From: Lithodes maja
Taxonomy: Eukaryota > Arthropoda > Malacostraca > Decapoda > Lithodidae
DNA length: 64,000 nucleotides
NCBI GenBank assembly: GCA_037953745.1
Contig: JBAKBP010007675.1
Span: 1 to 64,000, forward strand
Reading direction: 5' to 3'
Under the pieces are notes generated by a model. That model searched no databases. It was not told the origin of the DNA and saw only the letters and a program-made list of their open reading frames with translations. Of the stretch, positions 33,917 through 44,784 are shown piece by piece (the first letter of the stretch is position 1; each line of letters begins with the position of its first letter). The position numbers were made by a program, and so were the translations under genes.

Positions 33917-36003
33917 TCATGAGTCACTGAAGCGGCTATCCTGCCAGCTCACACTGCCCCGGGTTGATGTGAAGTAGTCTGCCATGTAGCGACGCAACTC
34001 CTTTGCGTAATTAGTAGCCTGGTTTCCGGTCAGTGGCATGAGCGGCTCCAGCTGGTCACCATCCCTCCAAGAGCCTGGCGTCACCCTGTGGGTGACTGGG
34101 TTCTCCCTGTCAAGGAAGCCAACGGGGTGGTGACTGGGGAAACGGCGACGGATGAGGTTGTGTAGGCAACAGCATGCCAGCACCACAGACTCCACTCTCT
34201 TGGGTTGCAGGGGAATGGTGGTCAGCAAACATCTGAACCTGGAAAATAGGGAGACACAAAACATGGTTATTATCAAATACATGCCTCTGCAAAGAGAATT
34301 AGTTAGCAATGCAAGTGTATAGCCTTATTAATGGCATTAACCCCACCAAAATTAAAAGATATTTACCTGTTAGCCAAGATGCCAAAGGCATTTTCCACCA
34401 CCCGTCGAGCCCTGGACAACCGGTAGGAGAAGATCATCTGACCCATGTCCGTTGAGCGATGTGGGAATGGTTTGAGTAGCCAGGGTCGCATGGGGAATGC
34501 GTCGTCAGCTAACAGGAAGTAGGGCACAGGCCTGGCACCAGGGTGTAGGGGTTGAGGAGGCGGAAGTCCCAGGGTGTTGTTCTCCAGGCCGGCCCTGATA
34601 GGTGTCTGTGCAAAGACACCACCGTCAGACCCCGAACCAGTGGCACCCACATCGCAGTACAGGAACTTGTAGTCAGCATCCACAACTGCCATAAGCACAA
34701 TAGAGTGGAATCCCTTGTAGTTATAGTAAAGGGACCCAGCATTGGCAGGGCAGCGAATGGCTATGTGCTTACCATCAATAGCACCAACGGCGTGTGGAAA
34801 CTGCCAGCGTTCTTCGAAGAGGTCAGCACATTTCTTCCAATCTTCGGGGGTCTTGGGGCATGGCAGAATGAGAGGGTGGTATTCTTGGTAGATGGCCTCA
34901 CAGGTATCAGGAACCAGCAGTGAAATGGTGTTATGGGCGATGCGGAAATCATAGGAGAGTGTTTGATAGGAATCACCAGTCGCCAGGTAGCGCAGGGTAA
35001 TGGCGAGACGAAGGGCAGGGCTCAGGGATTTCCGCCAGAAGGTGTCCTGTCTCTCTATCCTGGGTGTTATCTTCTCCACCATTTCCCAGAACATGTCAAC
35101 GTCCAACCTGGTGAAGTTTCTGAAGCTGCGGTGGTCTTCGCGCATGAACTCATGCATGATATTCTCGTAGTGGCCATACATTGGCCGCCGCAGGAGCCAG
35201 TTCCGCGTCCACACTGACCTCCTCTTCCTCCTTCGTTGTTTAACCTGTTAAGCGCTAAATAGCCCTAGGAGCTAGGGTAGTTATTTGTGTATTTCTAGCC
35301 TTGGATTCTGACAGAATTCGTTATATTTACAATATAGACCATTATTTGTTTTCGGTATGCTTTTATTTTACATATATGATGTATATATGAACCTTCAAGA
35401 GTGCTAAAATAAGTGGGAAAAGCATTTGGGTGGTGAAAACCGAAGATATTGGCCACCCGGTCGTAATGTCAGGCGAGAGAGAGCTGCAGTCAACCCTCCT
35501 CTCTCGCTGTCTGTGAGGTAACTGAGGGCGGCGGGGCGGTCTGGGCTGGTGTGTGTGTGGTACATATCGATCTTTTCTGCAACCCACTTGTGCTACATTA
35601 TCGCGGGAGAGAAAAATAACCGATAAATGATGATAATAAGAGGGAAAATAGGTGATAATTGAGGAGGGGAGGGAGGGGGGAATAAGGTGGGGAAGGAGGG
35701 GAGGGGGGTGGGTGAGATTTACATGGATGAGTACTGGAGGGGAATTATCTCACCTAGAGACAAATTTTTTTTTTTTGATAGGCCCTTTTTTTTTTTTGGA
35801 AAGCTTTTTTTATGGTCCTGCTTCCGTGAGGCCTATCGCGTTCCCTATAGGAAGCCTTCCGTGAGGCCTATCGCGCTTGCCGGGTTAATGGCTATTTTCA
35901 GAGCCAACAGATCAACCTGGAGAGTTAAATCCATGGACATGGTCGCCAGGTATATGTCTATATTTTGGCGCTGGGAGGGTGTAATGAATACGTGCGCATC
36001 CAT
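33917..36003 (-). CDS. PIF/Harbinger DDE transposase, 3 exons
   Basis: This is the element's transposase (DDE_Tnp_4 nuclease). The main exon 35244-34367 joins exon 33917-34238 across a clear 128-bp intron (ANR joins FRCLL). The main exon has no ATG before residue 22 of the frame; an acceptor (TTAACAG) at 35245-35251 lets it join a candidate first exon 36003-35917 (MDAHVFITPSQ...LTLQ) in phase, giving 428 residues. A minus-strand TATAAAAA at 36093-36086 lies 83 bp before that ATG. Counting from 35214, catalytic residues are D147 (GAIDGKH), D238 (LLADDAF) and E274 (RRVVENAFG); an HTH-like N-terminal part contains LRYLATGDSYQTLS. No disabling mutation was seen. Exon 1 is the weaker call. Confidence 0.85.
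35221..35850. other. intron 1 and interior of the Harbinger element
   Basis: G-rich low-complexity (GGGAGGGGGG at 35665-35710) and T-runs; no coding signal except the proposed splice sites. Confidence 0.45.
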
Positions 36004-36085
36004 GTTGTGTGGTAGAGTGTCACCGTAGCTGTTGACGTAACGGTGGAGTCGACTGTAATGATGTTCAGCCCTGCTAGACCGCCCC

Positions 36086-36093
36086 TTTTTATA
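36086..36093 (-). promoter_or_regulatory. TATA box of the transposase gene
   Basis: Minus strand GTATAAAAAGGGGC, 83 bp upstream of the candidate ATG at 36003. Confidence 0.6.
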
Positions 36094-36096
36094 CAT

Positions 36097-37534
36097 CCGC
36101 TGGCCACACAACTTGTGTGTGTCGGCTTTATGCGGGTGTATGCGGTTCGACTCTGAAGTCCATCGGCTGTATTCTGGAGTCGATCGGCTGAAGTCTTATA
36201 GATGCGGGTGAAGTCGGCATGTAAAAATGACCGTTATTTTTTTTTTCGGTTCGAGTCTCAAGACTTCTCCGGAGTCAAGACGACAACGTCGGCTGTATGC
36301 GGCTGTAGTCTGGTGAAGTCCGTTGGATGCGGCATACCGAGCCAACTCCAAAAGTCGGGGGACAAAAACGCTACTCTGCTGTATTCGGCGCCCGAGTCCT
36401 GTATGTGTGAAGGGGGCATAAGGGACTTGTCACACAAATATGGAACCGATTGGTGCAGTCGTTTCGCCGCCACATATTTTCCTTTTTTGTTTTCCTTCTG
36501 ACGGGACCGACAGTCAGCGTGTGGGTAGGAGGAGGGATTTGGGATTTTTTTGGTGGGTAGCCAAAAGGGTAAGGTACATGTGGTAAAAATATGAAAGCCA
36601 TAGGTGCAGTCGTTTCGCTGCTACGATGTTTTTTCGGCGAGGACGTATATACCTCCGTTGGCCACAGAACCTGTATGTGTCGGCTTTATGCCAGTGTATG
36701 CGGTTCGACTCTGAAGTCGATCGTCTGTATTCTGGAGTCGATCGGCTGAAGTCTTATAGATGCGGGTGAAGTCGGCATGTAAAAATGACCGTTATTTTTT
36801 TGGTCGGTTCGAGTCTCAAGACTTCTCCGGAGTCAAGACGACAACGTCGGCTGTATGCGGCTGTAGTCTGGTGAAGTCCGTTGGATGCGGCATACCGAGC
36901 CAACTCCAAAAGTCGGGGGACAAAAACGCTACTCTGCTGTATTCGGCGCCCGAGTCCTGTATGTGTGAAGGGGGCATAAGGGACTTGTCACACAAATATG
37001 GAACCGATTGGTGCAGTCGTTTCGCCGCCACATATTTTCCTTTTTTGTTTTCCTTCTGACGGGACCGACAGTCAGCGTGTGGGTAGGAGGAGGGATTTGG
37101 GATTTTTTTGGTGGGTAGCCAAAAGGGTAAGGTACATGTGGTAAAAATATGAAAGCCATAGGTGCAGTCGTTTCGCTGCTACGATGTTTTTTCGGCGAGG
37201 ACGTATATACCTCCGTTGGCCACAGAACCTGTATGTGTCGGCTTTATGCCAGTGTATGCGGTTCGACTCTGAAGTCGATCGTCTGTATTCTGGAGTCGAT
37301 CGGCTGAAGTCTTATAGATGCGGGTGAAGTCGGCATGTAAAAATGACCGTTATTTTGTTGGTCGGTTCGAGTCTCAAGACTTCTCCGGAGTCAAGACGAC
37401 AACGTCGGCTGTATGCGGCTGTAGTCTGGTGAAGTCCGTTGGATGCGGCATACCGAGCCAACTCCAAAAGTCGGGGGACAAAAACGCTACTCTGCTGTAT
37501 TCGGCGCCCGAGTCCTGTATGTGTGAAGGGGGCA
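36097..37534. repeat. 558-bp tandem triplication of the right subterminal region
   Basis: CCGTTGGCCACAGAAC-type starts occur at about 36097, 36655 and 37213; the exact motif ATGCGGGTGAAGTCGGCATG is at 36202, 36760 and 37318, giving a 558-bp period. Each unit carries a terminal-end copy GTATGTGTGAAGGGGGCATAAGG, so three potential right ends exist (about 36421, 36979, 37534), all followed by TAA. Copies are almost identical, so the expansion is recent. Confidence 0.9.
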
Positions 37535-37569
37535 TAAGGCTACTGTTAAAATAGATGCTGATTTCAATC

Positions 37570-37632
37570 ATTCATGGGGGGGGGGGGGGGGGTGAGGGGG
37601 GATAAAGCCCCCCCTCAACCCATCCTGTATCC
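37570..37632. repeat. G-run repeat, second copy
   Basis: About 18 G, GGGGGGATAAAGCCCCCC, then CCATCCTGTATCCAAA. It sits just outside the Harbinger right end. Confidence 0.7.
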
Positions 37633-38345
37633 AAAGGAAAAAAATATTGTATAGGCCTATTACCGATATCTTTGAAAATGTCTTACATCTGAGTGTTTTA
37701 AGATTGTTGGATAATGGGAAAAATAACATTTTTCGGGGATTGTGACTAATTTAAACTACTGTATAATGATGAAAACTACCTAAAACCAAAGGGAAAAACC
37801 ATGGGAAAATTAATGGTAGTTTCGGTTATATTTTCCCACAACCCTATTAACGTCATCTAGTGTCATACCGTTTGTAAGGGTTAATGTTCATTGCTTTTGA
37901 CAAAATCAAACTCTAAATTAAAACACTGTTTTGTGAATATTTTCTTAAACTCACAATATATGTGGAATAGCCTAGGCTATGTAATAATAAAAAAACTAAG
38001 TTCTCATATAGTACCGGTACCAGTAGTGAAAGAAGCTTGAACATAGTGGAACTGCTCGGTGTTATTATTATATTATTATGACATGCCAATTAGGTATAGG
38101 CACGAGCATATGGAAGGTTATACCAATGCACATTTTTGAACAATTAGAACCTAAGCTTTGACTCCAATAATACAGTATTTTATATTTTTATTATCTCGCT
38201 TCCCTTCAGTACCGATATAAATGAGTGTGACGTCATTTATGCTTGCTTGTACATTATTTGCATATTTTAGACAGTAATCTTTCATTCGCTTACAATAAAG
38301 TTAGCGTTTTCCTAATGCAAGTAGGCCTAATTCGCATTTACTTTC
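37633..38345. other. non-coding stretch
   Basis: AT-rich, no supported gene. Confidence 0.4.
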
Positions 38346-38347
38346 AG

Positions 38348-38540
38348 GTGATAGTGGCTACCCCTTGGAGCTGTTCCTCCTCACCCTATTCTCAAATCCC
38401 AGTACTCCAGCAGAGGAACGGTATAACCGAGGTCACACAAGCACCAGAATGATCATTGAACAGACATTTGGGCTACTTAAATCTAGATTTAGATCCCTTC
38501 ATCACTCTGGTGGCTCATTGCAATATGAACCCAAGAAATC
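38348..38540 (+). pseudogene. HARBI1-type transposase exon, isolated
   Basis: After an acceptor-like TTTACTTTCAG at 38337-38347 comes a frame reading GDSGYPLELFLLTL, then NPSTPAEERYNRGHTSTRMI, IEQTFGLLKSRFRSL and GGSLQYEP. GDSGYP holds the second catalytic Asp and IEQTFG the catalytic Glu of PIF/Harbinger nucleases. Its sequence is quite unlike the LADDAFP...VVENAFG element at 34.4 kb, so it is a different, HARBI1-type lineage. No upstream exon with the first Asp was seen; the preceding sequence is AT-rich. It could be one exon of a decayed element or a remnant of a domesticated gene. Confidence 0.75.
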
Positions 38541-41500
38541 TAGGTTGTTTATTCCTTTTTTAGTTACCGGTACCATTATTATTTTTGAGTGATGGGATTA
38601 TAAGTTGGTGTCTTTACACTAAGCATCTATGTACAGTATGGTGGAGTAAGAATATACAGTAGTTAAAATATATTATTTTCCATGAAGCTTTAATTTTATT
38701 TGAATGTAGGCTATGACTATAGGTTAATCTTCTAAATCATTAATGCGTTATATCCACATTATGATTTTGAGCATTTATATTGTCTTCATAATGTTTGGTT
38801 CCTGTTTAGATTTTTTAGTTTTGCTTTTTCATTTCGACATGTTTATGAAGCCAATACAACATGTCATTGTCATTCAAACTTTATCCTGTTTTCAAAGTTC
38901 TATAAGATATTTTTTGTATATTTATATTAGGTTATTGTATAGAAGAGGCTATTTTACTACCGTATCTCATGTATTTAACAAAATATAATCACAACTTCTT
39001 ACATACAAAGGTAGATAATATCACAGCCATCTTATTGTATAATATATATCCTTTGTAGAACACATCGCGATAATGCAGATACTGTACTTCTTTGTTTATG
39101 CATACAGTAGGCTATTAAAGAACTAAATAACATTCTTCATAATAAAAGACAGGAAATAAAATTGTTTACCTTCATACCCTACCATAGGAATTTGATTCTA
39201 CCTACCGTACATCTACTCTACCAGTAAGAGTATAAGATAAGAAACTATTATCAAAGAGTGGGATACGTTATTCTCAATAGTATGATAGCTTCTTGAAAAC
39301 TACAAATACACCTGTATGTATGAGAGTAGCTGTATGCAAGGCATAATAAGTAAATGTATCTTGAATTTATCCTACTCATTCTTCACATATTCAACATTGG
39401 ACTTGACATAAAAAAAAAGCATTTGTCAAAATAATTATAAAATTGTAATACCGGGTACTATACTATATATTGCAAATAATCAGTCATGAATGTAAACAAA
39501 GCATTCCGTCGACTTTACCTCCTTGTTTTGAAGGAGGCAGCACTTGATTCACCCAATAAATGGCGAGCGTTACTCCTCAAAATAAAGTAACGGCAACCTG
39601 TTTTTGCCCCCTTACAGACCAATATAGCCTATATGAGGATGACAATAAATCGAGGGGGGGCAGCATCCCCCCTTAAGTTCCTCAACAAATCATGTAGGCT
39701 ATCCAGTTTAGCCTACCCCACAATTTCTCATACTACTGTAAAAGTGCGATTCACCCAATAAATGGCGCCATGGTAAATCTAGTTATACTAGCCCTCCCCC
39801 ACTACCCCCCCACCACCTCCCCCCTTCAAAACACGCCTTTTAGCGTGTTTTTGGATGGTTCAGCAGACGCGGAAACTGGAAAAAAACTTATTTTGATAAC
39901 AAATTTATCACCAACCAGATACGAGTTTCTCAGGTAATGTGTTGTTTTTTATTTTTTATTTGATATACAGTGTTATTTAATACCGAGGACCGTCGCATTT
40001 TAGTATTTTTAACATTAGCCTAACCTAACCGAAAACTAACCTGTCTCACGACCGGTCTAAACCCAGCTCACGTTCCCTGTTTATGGGTTTGCGAAGGTTT
40101 GTAATACTTCAATGTATCTATTTCAAGTCAAATATACATTTCCGCGCATCATCAAACCATACTAAGTCTACTACTAATAATATTAACCCATTAGTACCAA
40201 CAGAATAGCGACAAAATAGGGGTAGTATAACTGTAGATTTATCATGAAACACAATAGAACACTAGGCTAGCCTAGGTCCTATAGGCTAGGCCTATTCCTT
40301 GAACAAATTTAAAGAACACTTGGTAAATAGGCCGAAGGCAGTGTATATATTAGCCTAATATACATACATAGGTGTAGCACTACAGCCATGTGTGTTTTTC
40401 GTACAGGCTAGGCCTAGCCTAGACAATTTCTCGGAAATGGCTGCCAGTCTCGGGATTCGGGAATGCCCATCCTTTCATTGGAAATACTGTACTCAAGTAG
40501 GCCTAATTGATGTTCAATGAGGCTACAGGTTTGAGGATAGCATAATGACAACTTACCAGTTTTATTCCTTTCCTTTCATTTTGGCTGCCGTTTTTTTATC
40601 TCTGATCTGAAGTCCCTGAATTTTATTCTATAGAAAAAAGCTAGGCTAGCCTAGCCGAAAAAGAAAAATAGCCTAGGCTTAGGCCTAGCCTACATTGTAT
40701 AACTCCACGATTCGATCTATAAAATCGTAACACATAATTATGAGTAGCCGAAATTAAGTACGGTAGTACCTAGCCTAGCTGTGGTGTCAATAATTATATT
40801 GAAATAGGTCTAGGCGTCACTAGACTAAACCCTGGCTTAAATATGCAGGCCCTGCACTAGTTTCTGGCCTTACAATTGTGCTTATATCTTGTGCACTTCA
40901 ACATAGCATAGCTAAATGGGGCTCCTTCAATTGTGTCTGTGCACTTATTAAACATTTCCATTCATTAAAAAACTAATTACTAGCCTAACCTATAGGCTAG
41001 TTATCGTTATTAATGGGATGAATAGAGGTGCAGCTTTCCGTATGCCTAGGCCTATATTTTAAGCGATGGTATGCCCAGCCTCCGCCTAGCCTAGACTTGT
41101 GAATTTGAGCTAGCCTATTCTTATAAAACTAATTACTAGCCTATAGTAATCGTGATTAATGGGATGGATAGTAGGTGCAGCTAGGTTAGCCTAGCAGAAA
41201 AAAGAAAATGGGCCTAGGCCTATGCTATATTGTAAACTCAAAGACTCGAATCTTTAAAATCGTAACACATATGAGTAGCCAAAATTAGGTACAATAGTAC
41301 CTAGCCTAGCCTGTAGTAGCCTATCAGTAATTATATTGAAATAGGCCTAGGTCTACGCTTCATTAGAATAAACTCTGGCCTAAGCCTGCAGCCCTTCCAA
41401 TCCTGCTTAGGCCTATATCTTGCGTGCATTTCAACTGTCTACCCTTGACATAGCCTACTTGGAGGGCTATATTTTTACGATAATCACTTTTATTATCAAT

Positions 41501-42006
41501 AAAGACATAATAATAGCTTGGAGGTGACATGACAGCTCTCTCCGTATCCGTGACATTTTGTTTACATTACTCAGCTGACTTCAGTTCATCTCGCTTGTGA
41601 TTGGTCGGTATTTTTAAATGCAAGAATAATAAGTCCGTATGATTGGTGGAGCGAAATATTGTGCGAATAAGGCGATATATCGCCTTAGCGACTTACGAAC
41701 AACATAAGATGTTTTGAAAAATCTTTGTGTATGGGAGATTTCGCCATAAGCTATGGCACCATATCCTGTCCTTAGTGGAAGGTACCATAAGACCACTAAG
41801 GCCTGCACCTAAGGTAGAGTTTTGAGTATCCGGCCCCAGTACACCAAGGGTAAGGGTTTTATACCGTCGTTATTTGGGTCCAAGCCTAGGCTACGATTAC
41901 CACAGAATCTTTAATGAATATCCTCAATACAGACTTATTTCCTTCACTTACCTCGTCAATAATAACCCATATAGGTAGAGAGGCCCTGAATTATATCAAA
42001 GAAAAA
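38541..42006. other. non-coding stretch rich in TAGCCTAGGC words
   Basis: No supported gene. 40250-41450 is built largely of GGCCTAGCCTA-like words. A perfect 18-bp palindrome AAGGCGATATATCGCCTT lies at 41670-41687. Confidence 0.5.
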
Positions 42007-43040
42007 GTGATGTTGAAACATTATCTGCAATTTAGCCATGTTGATTAACTCTTAGCCCACTTAACCCCTTCAGACTCATATGACGCAGAGGTTGGCAGAT
42101 TAGCAATAAGAAATAGAGTTCTCTCACTCTTATAATTACCTCTTTTGGCGACCGTCAATCTTTTATGAATTAAATACCAAACCAGCGGGGGTGTGGGGGC
42201 GGCAGCCCCCACCTAATATACTAGGTTAGGTTAGGTAAGGTTGTTAGGTTACGATAATATTACCCCTTATTTTATTTCGTCTTTTACCCCTCAATTTCCC
42301 TGCCTCCCCACTATCGGGGGCCGTATCTTAAGATCGTAATTGTTTAATCGAAGTCCTCTTTTTCTAGTTATTAAAAACGTATTCTATGGTGTATTATATG
42401 ATATATAGAAGCAATAGAACTGTTCACATTACCTGGGAAGTGTATATTAAACAAAATACAAAACTTTGAATAATGAGGTAAGAGATAGGCTATGTGTTTT
42501 TTATCACTTTTCAACCCAAGACCAGCGGGGGTCTGGGGGCAGCAGCCCCCAGGATGCCCAGGTTACCTTAGGTTAGGTTAGGTTAGTATGACCAGCTATG
42601 TAAATACAGTAGTGAACATTTGGTTCAGTCTGTGCTCAAACATCCATTTTCTTTAGGAGGAGGCCATACACTAAACAATTACCGTGATGTTGAAACATTA
42701 TCTGCAATTTAGCCATATTGATTAACTCTTAGCCCACTTAACCCCTTCAGACTCAAATGATGCAGAGGTTGGCAGATTAGGCTAGCAATAAGAAATAGAG
42801 TTCTCTCACTCTTATAATTAACTCTTTGGCCGACCGTCAATCTTTTATGAATTAGGCTAAATACCAAACCAGCGGGGGTGTGGGGGCGGCAGCCCCCACC
42901 TAATATACTAGGTTAGGTTAGGTAAGGTTGTTAGGTTACGCTAATATTACCCCTTATTTTCGTCGTTTACCCCTCAATTTCCTTGTACTTCATAGCCATC
43001 CCCACTATCGGGGGCCGTATCTTAAGATTGTTGGATAATG
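42007..43040. repeat. direct duplication of a ~340-bp composite repeat
   Basis: The order 'GTGATGTTGAAACATTATCT, MITE-2 end (TTAACCCCTTCAGACTCA), CAGCGGGGGTGTGGGGGCGG hairpin, GTTAGGTTACG, GGGGGCCGTATCTTAAGAT' occurs at about 42008-42330 and again at 42684-43025. A shorter GC-hairpin copy lies at 42523. So the composite was duplicated after the repeats had joined. Confidence 0.75.
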
Positions 43041-44104
43041 GGGGACAACTTTTTTCCGGAAATTCTAATTAATGACAACCACTGTATAATGATGAAAACT
43101 AGCTAAAACCCCCCCAAAAAACTCACGAAATAAAAGTTGGCCAGGTTCCTGGATATGTTCCTTAATTTGCATGAACAAATTGTAATAGGCCTATAGAAAC
43201 CTAATAAATCATATAAATAACAAATCCACAAAAATACAATCATTGAAAATAGCTGTGGTCCGTCTCCTTAATATTGACCGAAAAAACGCCCATTCTAATA
43301 AATCTCAGAGCTCTTTCGGACAGTCACAGTTTACAAACGGCTTCTTTATGCAGTGTAATCAATATTTACCCCCTGCTGGCAACATAGATTACGATTTCAA
43401 TAATTCATGGGGGGGGGGGGGGGTTTGAGGGGGGCAAAGCCGCCCCCCCCCCCCCTCAACCCATCGTGTATCCAACATTGGCATTATAATAAGACCATGA
43501 ATATCTACACTCATTTCTCAAAATCTGGAGGAAGAAACATAACAAATAAGGGTGCGAGCCTATTCCCTATAATTACTAATATATCCGTTCATCTTGGGAC
43601 GATATCGCTACTAATATACTAGTTAGTATTGATAAATAGAAACGGTTTGAATATCAAGACGCAAATTACACAGTGCACTAATGACATTATAATACACGTT
43701 GTGTGAAACATATACACCGCTGATGTTAAATTAACCGGGTGTAAAAATAAGCGGGTGTAATGACATGTTGGCCGAGGGCTGGAATGAAGTCATCGCTGAG
43801 GCCCGCCTTGGCTGATGACCGTCACGATAATCAACAACCAATCACAAGCAAGGATACACAACGTCTTGGCTTGGTTAATCAAGATGGCTATATTCTAGTT
43901 AATCTCCGTGTTTCAACCCCTCTCTTTCCCTGATATATTTCATACCCTCCCCAGCTATCGGGGTTTAGTATTGTTGAGGTAAGTGAAGAAAATAACTAAG
44001 AGATATGAGGATATAAATAAGGATCCTTAGTTAATGGGCAAACAAAATACGGTGACTACCGCTACATAGGATCTTACCCCTAGGTCTATTTTGCGCTTGT
44101 CAGA
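43041..44104. other. non-coding stretch with third G-run repeat
   Basis: No supported gene. 43397-43475 is the third copy of the G-run repeat (16 G, GGGGGGCAAAGCCGCCCC, C-run, CCATCGTGTATCCAAC). Confidence 0.55.
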
Positions 44105-44442
44105 TTAAGGGGAGATATCCACTTGAGGGATTTTTTTCTTGACTCTTTTTTTTCCCTCATGTTTAGCCCCATTGCTTTTCTAATTTTAAGACGTTCGCCC
44201 CATTATTTTGACGATTTTAAGAACTTTCGACCCATTTCTGTCAATGTTAAGACCTTTCGTGCCATTTAGGTGTCGATTTTATCCTGGCGAGCGATAGCGA
44301 GCCTGTTATCTAAGAGGAACCGGCTTTCAGCCGGTACATTTTTCTACCGAAAAATGTACAAATTTATCTTGAAAGGGGCTCAAGGGGGTGTAATCTTAAG
44401 CTTGATGGATATCTAGAGACCAAACTAAAAACCTCCCCTTAA
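44105..44442 (-). mobile_element. TTAA-ended MITE, family 1
   Basis: Ends are TTAAGGGGAG (44105) and CTCCCCTTAA (44442), i.e. short inverted ends on TTAA. The interior has 'GAACCGGCTTTCAGCCGGTA' (hairpin) and AAAAATGTACAAATTTA. Same family at 47690, 48145, 61050, 62973 and truncated elsewhere. No ORF. Confidence 0.8.
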
Positions 44443-44784
44443 GCGACTCTGAGGAACTTAGACCAACTATATTTTCTCACTATACTGTACTTACTTACCC
44501 CTAACATTTTGCCAAATTATAACAGGATGTTGACACTACGCAGACGGAGGCCTATTACATCATAACAAAACAAATACATAAATAAATATAACAAACTAAA
44601 TATATAAATATATAAACTCACCAGGAAAATATTGACACCTGGATGGGGGTAAACGTCTTAAAACAGTAGGCTGAATGGGGCCGAATGGATATAAACCTTC
44701 CTGTATAGGAGTCCACTATGCTTCTCCTGCCTTCAACGCGGCTACGACTGCCGCCAATCAAACTGTTATTTTAAGACTACCTCT

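Larger units (their letters stand above)
30162..37534 (+). mobile_element. PIF/Harbinger transposon, 7.4 kb, apparently autonomous
   Basis: The ends are TGCCCCTTTCACACATACAGG (left, 30162) and the inverted CCTGTATGTGTGAAGGGGGCA (right, 37534), each flanked by TAA (30159-30161 and 37535-37537), the TWA duplication typical of PIF/Harbinger. Inside are two convergent genes: a SANT/MADF-like protein and a DDE transposase. Subterminal regions are packed with GCGGCTGTAGTC and TGAAGTC words in both orientations, which may bind the protein pair. The right subterminal block is triplicated with a period of 558 bp. Confidence 0.9.

Noticed and set aside
41665..41690. 18-bp palindrome as an operator
   Set aside because: No gene nearby; likely chance or a MITE remnant.
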